This document shows positions 35,873-44,601 of a DNA stretch of 64,000 bases, one piece after another. The position numbers were made by a program, and so were the translations under genes. The notes beneath the pieces were generated by a model. That model saw nothing but the letters and a program-made list of their open reading frames with translations. It had not been told where the DNA came from and searched no databases. Numbering within the stretch: the stretch's first letter is position 1; each line of letters starts with the position of its first letter. This stretch comes from an uncultured Halomonas sp. (GTDB taxonomy: Bacteria > Pseudomonadota > Gammaproteobacteria > Pseudomonadales > Halomonadaceae): NCBI RefSeq assembly GCF_946887195.1, contig NZ_CAMPKE010000014.1:1-64000 (forward strand), given 5' to 3'.

Positions 35873-36115
35873 ATGCAAATCAATATGCATGAGGCCAAGA
35901 GCCAACTCTCTTCGCTGGCAGAGAAAGCGCGTCAGGGCGAGAAGATCGTCATCGCGAAAGCCGGCAAGCCCTGTGTCGAGCTGGTCGCGTATCGGGAGTC
36001 GCCACAGCGTCGGCCTGGCCGTTACAAGGGGCGAATCAGCATGGCTGCTGATTTCGATGAAACGCCGGAAGATCTCGTGGCGGCCTTTGAAGGCGTGCCC
36101 TTTGAGAAACAATGA
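35873..36115 (+). CDS. vapB: Phd/YefM-type antitoxin (VapB)
   Basis: An 80-residue antitoxin with the Phd/YefM DNA-binding N terminus MQINMHEAKSQLSSLAEKAR, the turn GEKIVIAKAGKPCVELV, and an acidic C-terminal tail (DFDETPEDLVAAFEG) of the kind that wraps the toxin. The ATG at 35873 is preferred to the GTG at 35870. Its stop overlaps the toxin ATG (ATGA), so the antitoxin is made first and coupled. DNA here is less GC-rich than the flanks. Confidence 0.9.
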   Translation: MQINMHEAKSQLSSLAEKARQGEKIVIAKAGKPCVELVAYRESPQRRPGRYKGRISMAADFDETPEDLVAAFEGVPFEKQ

Positions 36116-36504
36116 GCATGCGCAGATTGCTGCTCGATACGCATGTTTTTCTCTGGTGGCTGGCCGACGATCCTCGGCTAGGCATAACGGCTAGAGAGAT
36201 CATCGCGGAACCGCGCAATACGGTATTCGTTAGTGCCGCCAGCGTCTGGGAGATCAGCATAAAGAGGCAACTCGGTAAACTGAAAGCTCCCGACGACCTG
36301 GAGCGCATTATCGAGGATGAAGGCTTCATTTCCCTTCCCATCGCTCCCTTTCATGGCGAACAGGCGGGCAACCTGCCCATGCATCACCGTGATCCTTTCG
36401 ACCGCATGTTGATCGCCCAGGCGCAAACGGAAGGGCTTGTCCTGATGACGGCGGATAACGCATTTCCACCCTATGGGATTCGGCTGATCCAAGCGCAGAT
36501 ATGA
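36112..36504 (+). CDS. vapC: PIN-domain ribonuclease toxin (VapC)
   Basis: A 130-residue PIN-domain RNase. The acidic metal-binding residues are visible as LLLDTHVFLWWL (first Asp), SVWEISIK (Glu), HRDPFDRMLIAQA (Asp) and MTADNAF (Asp). This is the usual VapC set. It is translationally coupled to vapB and its stop lies 24 bases from the convergent tkt stop. Confidence 0.92.
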   Translation: MSMRRLLLDTHVFLWWLADDPRLGITAREIIAEPRNTVFVSAASVWEISIKRQLGKLKAPDDLERIIEDEGFISLPIAPFHGEQAGNLPMHHRDPFDRMLIAQAQTEGLVLMTADNAFPPYGIRLIQAQI

Positions 36505-36528
36505 CATCGCTTCGACGCCAGCGCCCTG

Positions 36529-38520
36529 TCAGTCCAGTAACGCTTCGGCTTGTGCAACCACATTATCGACAGTAAAACCGAAATAGTCGAAAAGATCGGG
36601 CGCGGGCGCCGATTCGCCGTATCCAGTCATGCCGATGATGCGGCCATCGAGGCCGACAAACTTGGTCCAGTAATCGGTATGCGCGGCCTCGATAGCGATG
36701 CGGTGACGGATATGCGAGGGCAGCACGGCTTCGCGGTAGTCCACGTCCTGCCGGTCGAATAGCGTGGTGCAGGGCATGGAAACCACGCGAACGTGCCGGC
36801 CTTTGGCTTCCAGCGTGTCGGCCGATTCCATTGCCAACTGCACTTCGGAGCCGGTGGCAATCAGGATCAAATCCGGGGAGCCTTGGCAATCTCTCAGGAC
36901 ATAACCACCGCGCTCGATGTGTGCCATTTGTTCAGCACTACGCTTCTGTCCAATCAGGTTTTGGCGCGAAAAAACCAGCGCTGTCGGCCCGTCCTGACGC
37001 TTCAGTGCCGCTAGCCAGGCGGCAGTGGTTTCCGTCGCATCGCAGGGCCGCCAGGTCATCAGGTTGGGGGTGATGCGCAAGGCATTGAGCTGCTCGATGG
37101 GCTGATGGGTAGGGCCGTCTTCGCCCAAGCCAATCGAATCGTGGGTATAGACGAAGATCACCCGACGCTTGGCCAGTGCCGCCATGCGTACCGCGTTATG
37201 CATGTACTCCATGAAGGTCAGGAAGGTGGCGCCATAGGCAATGAAACCGCCATGCATGCTGATGCCATTCATGATCGCGCCCATGGCGAACTCGCGAACG
37301 CCATAGTGCAGGTAGTTGCCTGCTGGGCTCATCGGGGTAATGGCCTCGGCGCCATCCCAAAAGGTCAGATTCGAGGGCGCCAGATCGGCGCTGCCACCAA
37401 GTAGCTCGGGGAGTTTGGGGCCAAGACTATTCAATGTTTCTAGGGAAGCCTTGCGCGATGCCAGGCTTTCACACGCTTGCTGTGCTTTCACCATAAGCGC
37501 AGCGCCTTCAAGATCACCGGGCAATTCGCCATTCCATCGGCGCTGGAGTTCTCTGGCTTCATCCGGGAATGCTTCGCTGTAACGCTCGAAACGAGCCTGC
37601 CAATCCGTCTCTTCCCGGTTGCCTTTATCGATGCCGTTCCAGCCCGCATAAAGGGCATCGGGAACATGAAAGGGAGCGTGTGGCCAATCGAGCCGCTCAC
37701 GGGCGGCGGCGACTTCGTCATCGCCGAGCGCGGCGCCATGGCTTGCTTCCGTGCCCTGTTTATTGGGTGCGCCAAAGCCGATGACGGTTTTACAGATGAT
37801 CAGGCTGGGTCGGGTGCGTTGCCGTTTGGCGGCTTCGATCGCCCGATCGATCTGCCCGGGTGCATGACCATCGACATCGGCCACCACATGCCAGCCATAC
37901 GCCTCGAAACGCTTGGCGGTATCGTCGGTGAACCAACCCTCGACCTCCCCATCGATGGAGATGCCATTGTCGTCGTAAAACACGGTTAGCTTGCCGAGCC
38001 CTAGCGTGCCTGCCAGGGAACAGGCCTCATGGCTGATCCCTTCCATCAGGCAGCCATCGCCGACGAAACACCAGGTGCGGTGATCGACGATCTCATAATC
38101 GGGGCGATTGTACCGAGCGGCCAGCGTGCGCTCGGCAATCGCCATGCCGACGGCGTTTGCCAGCCCTTGGCCTAATGGACCCGTGGTCGTTTCGACGCCG
38201 GGGGTATAACCCAGTTCAGGGTGGCCCGGCGTGCGCGAATGGAGTTGCCGAAACTGCTTTATGTCATCGATCGTCAAATCATAACCGGTGAGATGCAGTA
38301 ACGAGTAGAGCAACATCGAGCCGTGGCCGTTGGAGAGCACGAAGCGATCGCGATCCTGCCAGGTGGGGTTGGCCGGGTTGTGCTTGAAGTGATCGTTCCA
38401 GAGTACTTCGGCGATATCGGCCATGCCCATTGGCGCGCCGGGGTGGCCCGAGTTGGCTTTCTGTACGGCGTCCATGGATAGCGCGCGGATCGCGTTGGCC
38501 ATTTCGAAGCGTGTCGGCAT
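36529..38520 (-). CDS. tkt: Transketolase, last gene of the dhaK operon
   Basis: A 663-residue thiamine-diphosphate enzyme that moves two-carbon units between sugar phosphates, including xylulose 5-phosphate plus erythrose 4-phosphate to fructose 6-phosphate. Family segments include [20 protein letters not shown], the thiamine-diphosphate motif [15 protein letters not shown] continuing to the metal-binding Asn, and [18 protein letters not shown] chose the ATG at 38520 because AAGGA lies eight bases upstream, and the frame extension to 38679 would overlap tal. It follows tal by 13 bases in the order dhaK-dhaL-tal-tkt. This placement suggests a pathway-dedicated copy, with a housekeeping transketolase elsewhere, though that is not shown here. 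Confidence 0.94.
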   Translation of the reverse strand: MPTRFEMANAIRALSMDAVQKANSGHPGAPMGMADIAEVLWNDHFKHNPANPTWQDRDRFVLSNGHGSMLLYSLLHLTGYDLTIDDIKQFRQLHSRTPGHPELGYTPGVETTTGPLGQGLANAVGMAIAERTLAARYNRPDYEIVDHRTWCFVGDGCLMEGISHEACSLAGTLGLGKLTVFYDDNGISIDGEVEGWFTDDTAKRFEAYGWHVVADVDGHAPGQIDRAIEAAKRQRTRPSLIICKTVIGFGAPNKQGTEASHGAALGDDEVAAARERLDWPHAPFHVPDALYAGWNGIDKGNREETDWQARFERYSEAFPDEARELQRRWNGELPGDLEGAALMVKAQQACESLASRKASLETLNSLGPKLPELLGGSADLAPSNLTFWDGAEAITPMSPAGNYLHYGVREFAMGAIMNGISMHGGFIAYGATFLTFMEYMHNAVRMAALAKRRVIFVYTHDSIGLGEDGPTHQPIEQLNALRITPNLMTWRPCDATETTAAWLAALKRQDGPTALVFSRQNLIGQKRSAEQMAHIERGGYVLRDCQGSPDLILIATGSEVQLAMESADTLEAKGRHVRVVSMPCTTLFDRQDVDYREAVLPSHIRHRIAIEAAHTDYWTKFVGLDGRIIGMTGYGESAPAPDLFDYFGFTVDNVVAQAEALLD

Positions 38521-38533
38521 CGGTGAATTCCTT

Positions 38534-39496
38534 TCAGCGGTTTGCGGCCAGGCGATCGGCGAGCAGCTTCTCGAGACAAGCCTGGTCATCGGCGAAACGC
38601 CGGATGCCTTCGGCCAGCTTGTCGTTGGCCATGGCGTCCTGATTGTGCTGCCAGCGAAATTCGCCCTCGCCCAAGGCAAGTGGCTTTTTATCGCGCCGGT
38701 CGGTAAAGGCGACTTGGCGTTTTATCGGCTCATCGCGGGCATCGAGCGCTTCAAGCAACGCGGGCGAAATGGTCAGCCGGTGGCATCCCGCCAGCGCCAA
38801 TACCTGGCCGATATTGCGGAAGCTGGCACCCATCACCACGGTATCGTAACCGCCCCGATCGGCGCGCTCGCACACCGCTTTCACGAACTGCACGCCCGGG
38901 TCGTTGTGCGCTGTGAAGGTTTGGCCGGTCTTGGCGGTATGCCAATCGGTGACCCGGCCAACGAACGGTGAAATCAGGAACACGCCGGCGTCGAAACAGG
39001 CTTGTGCCTGCGCGTGGCTGAATAGCAGCGTCAGATTGCACTGAATGCCCTTCTTTTCGAGGACCTCGGCGGCGCGGATTCCCTCCCAGGTCGAGGCCAG
39101 CTTGATCAGCACGCTATCGCTTGAGATACCGCGTTCGGCGTACATCTCGATCAATTCGTGAGCCTTGCGAATGCTGCCTTGCGTATCGAACGAGAGCGTC
39201 GCCGCCACTTCGGTCGAGACCCTTCCCGGGACAAGGCCGGCGATTTCGCTGCCCATGGCGACTGCAAGGCGATCCACCGTCCGATCGATCTGGGCCTGTC
39301 GGTCGTGGCTAGCGGCCTTGGCTTCGGCCACTATCTCGTCGATCAAGGGCCGATAAGCGGGCAGGCCGAAAGCCTTGAGAATCAGCGATGGATTGGTGGT
39401 GGCATCATGAGGCTGATAACGTCTGATGGCATCGAGATCGCCGGTGTCGGCAACCACCAGGGAAAGCGCCTTCAGGGCGTCGAGCTGCGAGGTCAT
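38534..39496 (-). CDS. tal: Transaldolase, third gene of the dhaK operon
   Basis: A 320-residue class I transaldolase (TalB type). It interconverts erythrose 4-phosphate plus fructose 6-phosphate with sedoheptulose 7-phosphate plus glyceraldehyde 3-phosphate. Visible signatures are [14 protein letters not shown] near the N terminus and the Schiff-base Lys in [13 protein letters not shown], followed by [12 protein letters not shown] and [11 protein letters not shown]. The ATG at 39496 is preferred over upstream in-frame starts because GGAG precedes it and [12 protein letters not shown] is the usual N terminus. It lies 46 bases after dhaL. Confidence 0.95.
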   Translation of the reverse strand: MTSQLDALKALSLVVADTGDLDAIRRYQPHDATTNPSLILKAFGLPAYRPLIDEIVAEAKAASHDRQAQIDRTVDRLAVAMGSEIAGLVPGRVSTEVAATLSFDTQGSIRKAHELIEMYAERGISSDSVLIKLASTWEGIRAAEVLEKKGIQCNLTLLFSHAQAQACFDAGVFLISPFVGRVTDWHTAKTGQTFTAHNDPGVQFVKAVCERADRGGYDTVVMGASFRNIGQVLALAGCHRLTISPALLEALDARDEPIKRQVAFTDRRDKKPLALGEGEFRWQHNQDAMANDKLAEGIRRFADDQACLEKLLADRLAANR

Positions 39497-39542
39497 GCTG
39501 GGCTCCATTGCTTGGATAGCCATAAAGGAATCGCCGATAGCT

Positions 39543-40196
39543 TCAGGCGGCCGATTTTTCCAAGCGCGATTCGGTACTGTCGGCAAGTTGCGTCAGCAAT
39601 AGCCAGCAGGAGACGGCGCCAGCATCGAGATGGCCTTTGGAGCGCTCTCCAAGGCGCGCGGCACGTCCGATTTTGGCCTCGAGTTCCCGGGTCGAATCCC
39701 TGCCCTGCAACGCGCCTTCGCGTAGCGCCTGTAAGGCATCGGGAAAACTTTTCCGTGCTTCGAGTGCCTGTTGGTAAGCTTGAATGGCGGGCACCAGCGT
39801 ATCGATCATGCACTTGTCGCCGACCTTGGCATCGCTGATGCCCTGAAAGGCGCTCTGGCCCGAGACGAGCATGTCACCGAATGTTCTGGCATCGATGGTA
39901 TCGGTATCCTTCACCGCGCTCGACATGCCCAGAAACAGGCTGCCGTAGAGTGGTCCCATCGATCCGCCGATCGATCCCATCAGCGTGGTGGCAAGCGTGC
40001 CGAGCGCCTTCGACAAGGACAGGTCGCGCCCCTCGACCGACTCGCCGCAGAGTCGAAAGCCCTTGGCCATGTTGATGCCATGATCGCCATCGCCGATGGC
40101 GCCATCGATCTCGCTGAGATAGTTGCGGTTCTCCAGGATGACGCCAACGAGATCCTGAAGTATTGCCGTGCCTTTAGTGGCGTTTAGGAACTGCAT
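39543..40196 (-). CDS. dhaL: Dihydroxyacetone/erythrulose kinase, nucleotide-binding subunit DhaL
   Basis: A 217-residue DhaL domain, the ADP/ATP-binding half of Dha kinases. Magnesium-binding Asp residues lie in AIGDGDHGINMAKGF, followed by MGSIGGSMGPLYGSLFLGM and the C-terminal GRAARLGERSKGHLDAGAVS. It is separate from DhaK, not fused. No DhaM phosphotransferase subunit is encoded nearby, so ATP is the likely phosphate donor. GGAGACAGG precedes the ATG, 36 bases after dhaK. In this gene setting erythrulose is a likelier substrate than dihydroxyacetone. Confidence 0.9.
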   Translation of the reverse strand: MQFLNATKGTAILQDLVGVILENRNYLSEIDGAIGDGDHGINMAKGFRLCGESVEGRDLSLSKALGTLATTLMGSIGGSMGPLYGSLFLGMSSAVKDTDTIDARTFGDMLVSGQSAFQGISDAKVGDKCMIDTLVPAIQAYQQALEARKSFPDALQALREGALQGRDSTRELEAKIGRAARLGERSKGHLDAGAVSCWLLLTQLADSTESRLEKSAA

Positions 40197-40232
40197 CGCC
40201 TGTCTCCAGAGGGTGAACGAAATGTCTTCGCG

Positions 40233-41225
40233 TTACTGAGTGATAGCCAGCGATCTGGCGGGCGCATCGAGCAGGGCCTTCAATTCCTCGTCCAGCACCA
40301 TGACGGTCAAGGTGGCGCCCATCATCTCGAGCGAGGTGAAATAATTGCCGATGTAGGTGCGATGAACCGTGGCCCCTTCTGCATCCAGCCGATCGGCGAC
40401 ATGGGCGTAAAGCAGGTTGAGCTCCATGACCGGCGTTGCACCGAGCCCGGATAGCAAGACGGCAACCTGGGTGCCTGGGGAGAGCGGTCGATCGTTGAGT
40501 ACGGTGTCGCACATGGCCTTTGCCATGTCGACGGCGCCGGTGAGTGGCACCACCGCAATGCCCGGCTCGCCATGATGGCCGATGCCGAGTTCCATGGTGC
40601 CAGGTTCGATCGAGAAATTCGGTTTGCCGTTGGCGGCAATCGTGCAACTGCTCAGGCCGATACCGATACTCGAGCATGCATCGACCGCTTTTTGCGCCAG
40701 GCGAATGACCTCATCCAGGCTATCGCCGCGCGCGGCCGCGGCGCCACCTATCTTCCACATCATGATCTCACCGGCAACGCCACGCCGCTTGTCGCGCTGG
40801 TCGGCGGATGCCGAGGCAACATCGTCGCGCGCGACGACGGTCTTGACGTCGATGCCTTCCAGCTCGGCCATCTGTCGGGCCATTTTCACGTTCATGTTGT
40901 CGCCCGCGTAGTTGCCATAAAGGCAGGCGACGCCCTGGCCTCGATCCGCGACGCGAAACGCTTCGAGGAATGCATCGGCAGTCGGCGACGAAAAGATTTC
41001 GCCGATCGCGACGGCATCGCATAACCCCTCGCCGATATATCCCAGAAATGCGGGCTCATGACCCGAGCCGCCTCCCGTCACGACGCCGACCTTATCGGTG
41101 GCGTCCTTGGAATATTTCAGAACGCGAGGGTGCTGAGTCGCCGCATAGAGAGAAGGGGAAGCACGCAAGTATCCCCTGATGGCGTCGTCCACCACGTTGT
41201 CGGGGTCATTGATGATGCGCTGCAT
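40233..41225 (-). CDS. dhaK: Dihydroxyacetone/erythrulose kinase, substrate-binding subunit DhaK
   Basis: A 330-residue DhaK domain, which binds short ketoses covalently through a His. Conserved segments are GVVTGGGSGHEPAFLGYIGE, AIGEIFSSPTADAF, YGNYAGDNMNVKMA, and ELGIGHHGEPG with the substrate His. It heads the minus operon dhaK-dhaL-tal-tkt and is divergent from the RpiB-like gene. In Mycobacterium smegmatis the D-erythrulose kinase DerK has the same fold, but as one fused protein. The co-located EltD-like dehydrogenase and RpiB-like isomerase support D-erythrulose as substrate. Dihydroxyacetone remains possible. Confidence 0.9.
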   Translation of the reverse strand: MQRIINDPDNVVDDAIRGYLRASPSLYAATQHPRVLKYSKDATDKVGVVTGGGSGHEPAFLGYIGEGLCDAVAIGEIFSSPTADAFLEAFRVADRGQGVACLYGNYAGDNMNVKMARQMAELEGIDVKTVVARDDVASASADQRDKRRGVAGEIMMWKIGGAAAARGDSLDEVIRLAQKAVDACSSIGIGLSSCTIAANGKPNFSIEPGTMELGIGHHGEPGIAVVPLTGAVDMAKAMCDTVLNDRPLSPGTQVAVLLSGLGATPVMELNLLYAHVADRLDAEGATVHRTYIGNYFTSLEMMGATLTVMVLDEELKALLDAPARSLAITQ

Positions 41226-41630
41226 GGCGATTTCCTCTCATTTTGTTTTTACGAATCCGGATGGCGCTAAGTCGTCATGATGGCGTCGCGGGTTAACGAG
41301 CGCTAGCGAGGATCGGTGGTAGGTGATCCGGCATATGTGTTCGTGTTATGAACAAATGATTAAGCACTGAAGTGAATAGTGTCAAGCTGGGCACGGTGCA
41401 TCAGAATTAGACTTTAGGCTAATTTTGTAAGTAGGTTCTACTTTTTTATGTGTTAAATCAAATGTCTATTCGAGGTCTGGAGGTGCGCAAACGATATCAG
41501 TCGGTGGAATGTTGTAAAAACTTCAGTTTCGATAGCTGACTTTAGACTTTACAAAAGATCGTATGCTGATATTTTGAACATAAGAGTGTTGGCACCATGA
41601 ACCCACAGGCTATCGAGGAGGTTTCATTCC
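41226..41630. promoter_or_regulatory. Divergent regulatory region between dhaK and the rpiB-like gene
   Basis: This 405-base AT-rich region must hold the promoters for both catabolic transcripts. TGTTC-N7-GAACA forms an inverted repeat at 41338-41354, on the dhaK side. TGAACA recurs at 41575-41580 close to the rpiB-like gene, followed at 41587 by TGTT. AATTAG and CTAATT form an inverted repeat at about 41405-41423. GACTTTA occurs three times (near 41411 and twice near 41540). The TGTTCA/TGAACA core is shared with the eltD upstream region, so it is a candidate site for the SorC-type regulator. GAGGAGG lies before the rpiB-like ATG. Confidence 0.5.
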
Positions 41631-42119
41631 ATGGTCAACAGAGGTGACGTTCCGTTGCGAATCGCCCTGGGAGGCGATGAAGCGGCGTATGAGCTCAAGG
41701 AGGCGCTACTCGAGCACATCGGCGATCTTGGGTATGAGGTGCATGATTTCGGCACCTACAACGCGGAGCCGGTTCTGTATCCCGATGTAGCGGTAACCGT
41801 CGCCAAGGCCATCGTTTCTGGGGAATTCGAACGCGGCATCCTCGTTTGCGGCACGGGAATCGGCGTTGCCATTTCGGCGAACAAGATCCAGGGGATTCGC
41901 GCTGCCCAGGCGCACGATACCTACTCGGCGGCCAAGGCACGCTCGAGCAACGATGCGCAGATTCTCGCCCTCGGCGCGCGGGTCGTCGGCACGGAGCTGG
42001 CCAAGAGTATCGTCACGGTATTTTTGAGCACGGAGTTCGGTGGCGGCGCGTCTGCGGAAAAAGTGGCGCGCATCGCCGATTACGAAAAAGAGGCGTTTCG
42101 CGATCCACCGCAAACGTGA
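41631..42119 (+). CDS. rpiB: RpiB/LacAB-family sugar-phosphate isomerase, probable D-erythrulose-4-phosphate isomerase (DerI-like)
   Basis: A 162-residue isomerase with the RpiB catalytic loop ILVCGTGIGVAISANKIQGI (active-site Cys73), N-terminal LGGDEAAYELKEALLEH, and ILALGARVVG near the end. RpiB enzymes convert ribose 5-phosphate and ribulose 5-phosphate. A homologue, DerI, converts D-erythrulose 4-phosphate to D-erythrose 4-phosphate in mycobacterial tetritol use. The position next to dhaKL, tal, tkt and eltD supports the second role. It starts the plus-strand unit with the SorC-type regulator. Confidence 0.85.
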   Translation: MVNRGDVPLRIALGGDEAAYELKEALLEHIGDLGYEVHDFGTYNAEPVLYPDVAVTVAKAIVSGEFERGILVCGTGIGVAISANKIQGIRAAQAHDTYSAAKARSSNDAQILALGARVVGTELAKSIVTVFLSTEFGGGASAEKVARIADYEKEAFRDPPQT

Positions 42120-42197
42120 GCCGGGTATCGAAGCCGTCGATGAAGCCTGTGGTATCTTGTGCCGGTCACTACCGCCAGGCCGCACGGGACCGTTGTC

Positions 42198-43172
42198 ATG
42201 AATGAGCGCTTCGAGAATGCCGATATCTCGCTGATGACCGAGATCGCCACTCTCTATTACGTCGAGGGCGAGACTCAAGAGGTGATCGCCAACCGTTTGG
42301 GCATTTCGCGCGTCAAGGCGGGACGCCTGCTGAAGCGAGCCCATGCCGAAGGCATCGTCGATGTCAGGGTGCGTCAGCATCCGGCGGTGAGTGCTGAAAT
42401 CGAACAGGAACTGATCAGGCGTTTCGGTATCAAGCGTGCGCTCATCGCACTCGATCATTCGAACCCTGACTTGCAGCGTTCGGGCGTGGCCAGTCTGGTC
42501 GCCGACCACCTGACGCGCCGCTTGCTCGATGGGGCGATCGTCGCAGTGGGCATGGGACGCAATGTCGGCGAGGTGGCCGACAACGTCTTCGAGCAGGGTG
42601 GGCGGCAATGCTCCTTCGTGTGTGCGATCGGCGGGTCGCTACGCGCCGGGGAGTACATGAATCCCGATCATATCTGCCGGCGCCTGGCCATGAAGTTCGG
42701 CGGCGACAGCGAGACGCTGTATGCCCCGGCCCTGGTCCAGAACCCCGCACTGCGTGACTCCATGTACGAGAACCCGACCGTCAGGCAGACGCTGGATCGC
42801 GCCAGAAGGGCCGATATCGCCATGATCGGCGTCGGTGACTTGAGCGAGGACAGCAATATGGTCCGCATGGGCTGGTTCTCACCGCAGGAAATTGCCGAGG
42901 CCAGGCTGTCGGGAACCGTGGGAGACATGATGGGCTACGACTTCATCGATATTCATGGCAAGCCCTCCGCAACGCCCATGCAGGGGCGGGTCATCGGGCT
43001 GACCATTGGCGATTTGGCGCGGATACCCGACGTCATCGCGATCGCCAGTGAAAATACCAAGGCGGCCGGTATCCTGGGTGCCTTGCGCACCGGCGTCATC
43101 GATACGCTGGCGACCAGCGCCACCAATGCGCATACCATTCTTCGCCTGGATGAAGCCACCTCGGCTTCGTGA
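42198..43172 (+). CDS. SorC/DeoR-type sugar-phosphate-responsive transcriptional regulator
   Basis: A 324-residue regulator with an N-terminal helix-turn-helix (YVEGETQEVIANRLGISRVK, then AGRLLKRAHAEGIVDVRV) and the C-terminal SorC effector domain (VGMGRNVGEVADN, RRADIAMIGVGDL, DMMGYDFIDIHG, VIGLTIGDLARIPDVIAIAS). Such proteins sense phosphorylated sugars. I chose the ATG at 42198 because it gives the usual length, although the frame opens at 42159 and the ribosome-binding site is weak. It lies within the catabolic cluster and probably controls both the dhaK and the eltD units. Confidence 0.88.
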   Translation: MNERFENADISLMTEIATLYYVEGETQEVIANRLGISRVKAGRLLKRAHAEGIVDVRVRQHPAVSAEIEQELIRRFGIKRALIALDHSNPDLQRSGVASLVADHLTRRLLDGAIVAVGMGRNVGEVADNVFEQGGRQCSFVCAIGGSLRAGEYMNPDHICRRLAMKFGGDSETLYAPALVQNPALRDSMYENPTVRQTLDRARRADIAMIGVGDLSEDSNMVRMGWFSPQEIAEARLSGTVGDMMGYDFIDIHGKPSATPMQGRVIGLTIGDLARIPDVIAIASENTKAAGILGALRTGVIDTLATSATNAHTILRLDEATSAS

Positions 43173-43179
43173 ACGCTCC

Positions 43180-43199
43180 AGAGCGCCCGCTCTTTCTTT
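43180..43199 (+). terminator. Probable intrinsic terminator after the regulator gene
   Basis: AGAGC and GCTCT form a five-base stem with a GCCC loop at 43180-43193, followed by TTCTTT. It lies eight bases after the regulator stop, so the rpiB-regulator unit probably ends here and eltD has its own promoter. Confidence 0.5.
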
Positions 43200-43483
43200 G
43201 CGCTTAAGCCATTTGAGCGAGTTTTATGCTCCCTGTATGTTCATATGTTCAGCATCAGTGATGGATGAGCATATGGGCTGGCGTGCTCCTGAAGCGAGGC
43301 TGGAGGGGCATCAATTGATGCTTGCAGATTATCTTTAATAAAATCATATGCTTATAGAGTGCGCCTAAAGTATAAGAAGGATTTCGCCTCAATGGCGTTG
43401 ACCTGGCTATACTGAAAAGCGTTAATTCATTTGAGCAGAATAAGATCAAATGATAAGTCAAGCCGAGTCAGTGGAGGCCATTC
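43200..43483 (+). promoter_or_regulatory. Upstream region of the eltD-transporter operon
   Basis: This AT-rich region upstream of eltD has no credible gene. Two direct copies of ATGTTCA lie at 43237-43243 and 43245-43251. The same core, or its complement TGAACA, occurs in the dhaK-rpiB divergent region. CATATG flanks an interval at about 43243-43278. I could not place a confident -35/-10 pair. GGAGG lies seven bases before the eltD ATG. Confidence 0.45.
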
Positions 43484-44596
43484 ATGAACGAAACGTCAAC
43501 CCAGTCTTCGTCCTCCGACGTGACCATCCCCAAGACGATGAAGGCGATCGTGGCCTATGCGCCAGGGGATTACCGCCTCGAGGAAGTGCCCGTACCCGAA
43601 ATCGGCGAGAAGGAGATTCTGATCAAGGTCGAGGCGTGCGGCATCTGCGCCGGCGATCTCAAGGCCTTCGAAGGGGCGCCGAGCTTCTGGGGCGACGAAA
43701 CCCAGCCGGCCTATATCAAGGCGCCGATGATTCCGGGCCATGAGTTCGTTGGTCGGGTCGTCAAGATGGGCCCGGGGGCCAAGGGTTTCGAAGTCGGTGA
43801 CCGGATCATTTCCGAACAGATCGTGCCCTGCTGGGATTGCCGTTTCTGTGGCCGTGGCCAGTACTGGATGTGCGAGAAGCACGACGTCTACGGCTTTCAG
43901 AACAACGTCAACGGCGGCATGGCCGAGTACATGAAGTTCCCCAAGGAAGCGATCAATCACAAGCTGCCGGAAGACGTGCCGGTGGAGAATATCGTGCTGA
44001 CCGAGCCGTTTTCCTGCTCGATGCACGCGGTGCAGCGGGCGCAGATCCAGTTGGGTGACATCGTGGTGCTATCCGGCGCGGGCACCCTGGGCCTGGGCAT
44101 GATCGGCCCGGCCAAGAAATCCGGTCCGGCCAAGCTGGTGGTTCTGGACCTGCACGGCGAGCGCCTGGAGTTGGCCAAGAAGTTCGGCGCCGACGTGGTG
44201 CTCAATCCGCGTGAGGAGGACGTGGTCCAGATCGTCAAGGACATGACCGACGGCTACGGCTGCGACATCTACATCGAAGCCACCGGGGCACCCCAGTCGG
44301 TGGAGCAGGGGCTGGCGATGTTGCGCAAGCTGGGCCGTTTCGTGGAATTCAGCGTATTCAAGGACCCGGTGACCGTCGACTGGAGCATCATCAGCGACCG
44401 CAAGGAACTCGACGTGCTCGGCGCCCACCTTGGCCCATATTGCTACCCGCATGTGATCGAAGGCATCGAGAGTGGCGATTTCCCCACGGATGGCGTGGTT
44501 ACCCACAAGCTGCCGTTGGAGGATTTCCACAAAGGCATCGAGCTAATGAAGCATGACGCCAGCGCGCTGAAAATCATTCTGATTCCTAGCGAGTGA
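43484..44596 (+). CDS. eltD: Zinc-dependent erythritol/L-threitol dehydrogenase (EltD-like)
   Basis: A 370-residue medium-chain zinc alcohol dehydrogenase. The catalytic zinc Cys is C55 in ACGICAGDLK, with PGHEFVGRV. The structural zinc site has four Cys in CWDCRFCGRGQYWMC, and the NAD-binding loop is LSGAGTLGLGMIG. The sequence closely resembles, from memory, M. smegmatis EltD, which oxidises erythritol and L-threitol with NAD: FWGDE, ISEQIVPCWDC and VTVDWSIISDRKELDVLGAHL are all shared in kind. It heads an operon with a CUT2 ABC transporter. The dehydrogenase family is certain and the tetritol substrate is likely. Confidence 0.85.
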   Translation: MNETSTQSSSSDVTIPKTMKAIVAYAPGDYRLEEVPVPEIGEKEILIKVEACGICAGDLKAFEGAPSFWGDETQPAYIKAPMIPGHEFVGRVVKMGPGAKGFEVGDRIISEQIVPCWDCRFCGRGQYWMCEKHDVYGFQNNVNGGMAEYMKFPKEAINHKLPEDVPVENIVLTEPFSCSMHAVQRAQIQLGDIVVLSGAGTLGLGMIGPAKKSGPAKLVVLDLHGERLELAKKFGADVVLNPREEDVVQIVKDMTDGYGCDIYIEATGAPQSVEQGLAMLRKLGRFVEFSVFKDPVTVDWSIISDRKELDVLGAHLGPYCYPHVIEGIESGDFPTDGVVTHKLPLEDFHKGIELMKHDASALKIILIPSE

Positions 44597-44601
44597 ATGC
44601 C

